In this document: positions 6,915-8,598 of the stretch, one piece after another
How the letters are laid out: the number at the start of each line of letters is the position of its first letter
How positions within the stretch are numbered: position 1 is the first letter of the stretch
Assembly (NCBI GenBank): GCA_031267155.1
Contig: JAIRZR010000233.1
Span: forward strand, 1 to 8,598
DNA length: 8,598 nucleotides
Direction: 5' to 3'
Origin: Prevotellaceae bacterium
GTDB taxonomy: Bacteria > Bacteroidota > Bacteroidia > Bacteroidales > UBA932
Position numbers and translations under genes: made by a program
Notes under the pieces: model-generated
Told to the model about the DNA's origin: nothing
The model's input: only the letters and a program-made list of their open reading frames with translations
Database searches by the model: none

Positions 6915-7679
6915 TTAAATAATTTCAGCGCTTTCCCTCGGTATCCAGCCCTGACTTTTTCCATCATTCAGGATTATCCTGTAATAGTTTCCCTGACGGT
7001 CTATTATTCTTACTTTCAAGCCTTCGTGAATAATAAACAGATCGGGTCCCGAGTTGTTCGGCGTGCTTTTGACTACAATTTCGGACGAATATATAATCGC
7101 TTCCGAACGGTTCAGCGCCTGTGTCCGCTGCCTGTATCCGAGATAGAACGACGCGCCGCCCAGAAGTATGCACAGGCAGAATCCCGTGAAGGAGAGCTTT
7201 CTCGCCCTGGACGCCTGCGAAAAGATAAAAACGGACAGCAGCAGCAGGGACAGGATTATGAATGTGTAAAATACTGTTGCCCAGACGCCCGTCCGGAAGA
7301 TGTTCATCAGATTGTCCAGCCAGCTGGTTATGAACATGTCCTGGATTTCGTCGATTTTATCGATTTGCATTGCTTTCACAAAGTCCAGATTATGCAGTAT
7401 GTCGGGATTTGTGGGGTCAAGCCGCCGCGCTCTTTCGTAATTCAGATGCGCCGGTCCCAGTAAATTCTGCTTGAAGCAGGCATTCCCGAGATTGAAATAT
7501 ATTTCGGCAGATTCTCCTTTTTCGTTTAAAATCTGCTCATACAATTGTGCCGCCTCCCTGTAGTTGCCGGTGGAATAGTTGCTGTTGGCGCTGTTCCACA
7601 GGGTATCCGCGGGAATTTCAGCGGCAATAAGAGACGCCGCCGATAGTAAAAACGCTGTAATTGAAGCTATAAATCTCAT
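6915..7679 (-). CDS. batE: BatE-like envelope protein: signal peptide, TPRs, two membrane segments, SH3 domain
   Basis: A 254-residue protein with the layout of BatE from the Bacteroides aerotolerance (bat) operon. A signal peptide spans about 1-20. Two TPR repeats lie at about 24-57 and 58-91 (NYSTGNYREAAQLYEQIL; YFNLGNACFKQNLLGPAHLN). Membrane segments lie at about 132-154 and 163-181, followed by a bacterial SH3-like domain at about 193-251, containing VKSTPNNSGPDLFIIHEG and ending near GWIPRES. TPR and SH3 modules suggest protein and perhaps peptidoglycan contacts outside the inner membrane. In many relatives batE closes a moxR-batA-batB-batD cluster; here it is the first gene of an unrelated operon, right behind a promoter, with no bat gene visible. 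The symbol rests on domain order, not on a family search. Confidence 0.85.
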   Translation of the reverse strand: MRFIASITAFLLSAASLIAAEIPADTLWNSANSNYSTGNYREAAQLYEQILNEKGESAEIYFNLGNACFKQNLLGPAHLNYERARRLDPTNPDILHNLDFVKAMQIDKIDEIQDMFITSWLDNLMNIFRTGVWATVFYTFIILSLLLLSVFIFSQASRARKLSFTGFCLCILLGGASFYLGYRQRTQALNRSEAIIYSSEIVVKSTPNNSGPDLFIIHEGLKVRIIDRQGNYYRIILNDGKSQGWIPRESAEII

Positions 7680-7710
7680 CCAAATCTATTTTTTAATCCA
7701 AAAATAAGTG

Positions 7711-7740
7711 CAAAATTACAATAATTTTATAAATGAGCAA
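7711..7740 (-). promoter_or_regulatory. Promoter of the batE-ppa-DUF3467-etfB-etfA operon
   Basis: Read on the minus strand, TTG (7740-7738) is followed after exactly 19 bases by TAATTTTG (7718-7711). This fits the Bacteroidota housekeeping promoter (TTG or TTTG, 19-21 bases, TAnnTTTG) very well. Transcription would start near 7704, leaving a leader of about 25 nt before the ATG at 7679. The AT-rich leader with no Shine-Dalgarno site is normal for this phylum. Confidence 0.75.
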
Positions 7741-7847
7741 TTAATGTCTCCTTCCGGGGGAAAATCTCGCCTTCAGGCAAAGACTTTGGTTTGAAAAATA
7801 TTAAGGATCTGTATGCCGCATCCATGAAACCATCACATATTCGCATG

Positions 7848-8011
7848 TAGAGCTATCTCAAAAGCACACAGATGACACAGATTAGACAGATTTTCGCAGA
7901 TAAATAATAAAATGTATTTTTCAGTATTCCAATAATCAATAGATTATAATCTGTGTTTATCCATTAAATCTGTGTCATCTGTGTGTTAAAACACTTTTGA
8001 GACAGCCTCTA
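7848..8011. repeat. 164 bp long imperfect inverted repeat with ATCTGTGT motifs
   Basis: The left arm contains CTCAAAAG (7857-7864) directly followed by CACACAGATGACACAGATT (7865-7883). The right arm contains the exact reverse complements at 7967-7985 and 7994-8001, with 8 extra bases between them. The outermost bases, TAGAG at 7848-7852 and CTCTA at 8007-8011, also pair. Inside, CAGAT/ATCTG words recur (near 7887 and 7949-7955). There is no reading frame and no clear target duplication. Intergenic elements with repeated ATCTGTGT words are familiar from many bacterial genomes; calling this a MITE-like element is inference. Confidence 0.75.
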
Positions 8012-8103
8012 CACAATAATGCACAATTGGATGCGTAAGTCTTTTTTGCCTTCAGTCGACATACTGAGCGCTAACTTCAGGAATATATATTCAATCAGCA
8101 AAT

Positions 8104-8248
8104 TCCGGAGGGACATCCCTCCCGCCAGCGGAAGGACATCCCTCCCGTAGACGGGAGGTCATCTCTCCCGTCTACGGGAGATCATCTCTCCCGTAGACGG
8201 GAGATCATCTCTCCCGTCGGCGGGAGGTCTCCCCGCAGAGCGCGGGGG
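8104..8248. repeat. Tandem array of 23 bp self-complementary units
   Basis: Five consecutive units of exactly 23 bp start at 8114, 8137, 8160, 8183 and 8206. A half unit precedes them (8104-8113) and a degenerate sixth hairpin follows (8229-8248). Each unit holds a hairpin of the form CTCCCGT, two loop bases, ACGGGAG. The loops alternate AG, CT, AG in units 2 to 4. Changes mostly keep pairing (unit 5 has a G-T wobble; the sixth hairpin is CCCCGC/GCGGGG). The array is GC-rich within AT-rich DNA, and no open frame explains it. The periodicity and pairing are directly visible; the function is unknown to me. Confidence 0.9.
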
Positions 8249-8456
8249 AAATGTTTTTTTTAGGTATGCGAAATAAACAAGATATAACAGATTATAAAAA
8301 ACTCTGGATTGCTTCGTACCTTATAATGACGCTTTTTGTAAGCAGCACATTAAGAGGCTTTTCTGGATTGCTTTACTGTGTTCACAAATTTAATTGCCAT
8401 GTCCAATTGCCCGTCAGGGCATCCATATCAATAGAAACAGGATAATACACACACTA
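8249..8456. other. Non-coding DNA with degenerate intergenic repeats
   Basis: TCTGGATTGCTT occurs exactly twice, 59 bases apart (8303-8314 and 8362-8373), and the second copy continues into the sequence shared with 3236-3252. A small hairpin TGCCC-GTCA-GGGCA lies at 8408-8421. A 64-codon frame (8251-8445) is translated across these repeats and shows no protein-like features, so I do not call it a gene. Confidence 0.5.
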
Positions 8457-8474
8457 CAACCCCGTTAGGGGTTG
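8457..8474. repeat. REP-like hairpin CAACCCC-GTTA-GGGGTTG
   Basis: A perfect 7 bp stem with a four-base loop, followed by AATG. I recognise this palindrome as a type often found between genes in Bacteroidota. It lacks a T-run on either strand and is far from any gene end seen here, so it is not called a terminator. Confidence 0.7.
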
Positions 8475-8540
8475 AATGCCGGGACATTTTGTAATTCAGA
8501 TGAGAGTGCGGTAAACAATTTCACCACTTGCTATCGCGTG

Positions 8541-8558
8541 CAAGCCTTAAAAGGCTTG
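8541..8558. repeat. Short palindrome CAAGCCTT-AA-AAGGCTTG
   Basis: An 8 bp self-complementary stem with a two-base centre, in non-coding DNA at the right edge. There is no T-run after it. It could be another REP-like unit or belong to a gene end beyond the window. Confidence 0.5.
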
Positions 8559-8598
8559 TGACGGGAAATAAACGGTTTTCTATTGATATTGATGTCCT

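Noticed and set aside
6091..6918. A 275-codon plus-strand frame across the pyrophosphatase gene
   Set aside because: It is the antisense shadow of ppa and DUF3467, both of which have clear family motifs on the minus strand.
8104..8248. Tandem array as a CRISPR or iteron origin
   Set aside because: The units are contiguous with no spacers, so not CRISPR. No replication initiator gene or DnaA-box pattern is seen, so an origin is unsupported.
8251..8445. A 64-codon plus-strand frame after the tandem array
   Set aside because: Its sequence comes from repeated TCTGGATTGCTT segments; there is no motif, and the start follows a T-run in repeat DNA.

Overview
The window looks like a chromosomal segment from a member of the Bacteroidota, probably order Bacteroidales. 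Several signs agree: promoter-like motifs of the Bacteroidota form (TTG, 19 bases, TAnnTTTG), a lipoprotein with bacterial Ig-like (BIG2) repeats, a BatE-like TPR/SH3 protein, a DUF3467 protein, an EtfA/EtfB pair of the type common in Bacteroides relatives, and AT-rich intergenic DNA full of small palindromic repeats. I cannot name the genus.

Layout. (1) 1-691 is non-coding. It holds a striking nested set of inverted repeats (about 69-502) and then a probable promoter. (2) 692-2866 (+) encodes a secreted lipoprotein with a glycoside-hydrolase-like (clan GH-A type) domain and two C-terminal BIG2 domains. (3) 2867-3280 has no gene. (4) 3281-7741 is one complete-looking minus-strand operon. A promoter at 7711-7740 is followed by batE-like, ppa (inorganic pyrophosphatase), DUF3467, etfB, an unrecognised very acidic protein, and etfA, then a strong hairpin terminator at 3281-3312. 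Gaps are 14, 48, 69 and 20 bp, and the last junction is an 8 bp overlap. (5) 7742-8598 has no convincing gene. It holds a 164 bp long inverted repeat, a GC-rich tandem array of 23 bp palindromic units, and several REP-like hairpins.

Function. EtfB and EtfA should form the heterodimeric FAD-containing electron transfer flavoprotein. The acidic protein encoded between them overlaps etfA and is the best candidate for an uncharacterised ETF-associated protein. Pyrophosphatase pulls PPi-releasing reactions forward, including CoA-ester formation. The BatE-like protein is an envelope protein separated here from any other bat gene. The plus-strand lipoprotein is probably a cell-surface or secreted polysaccharide-acting enzyme without visible SusC/SusD partners.

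The most unusual material is the non-coding DNA at both ends: nested and tandem palindromes with covarying stems, consistent with REP/MITE-type elements or structured RNA. No transposase, tRNA, rRNA or CRISPR array was recognised.
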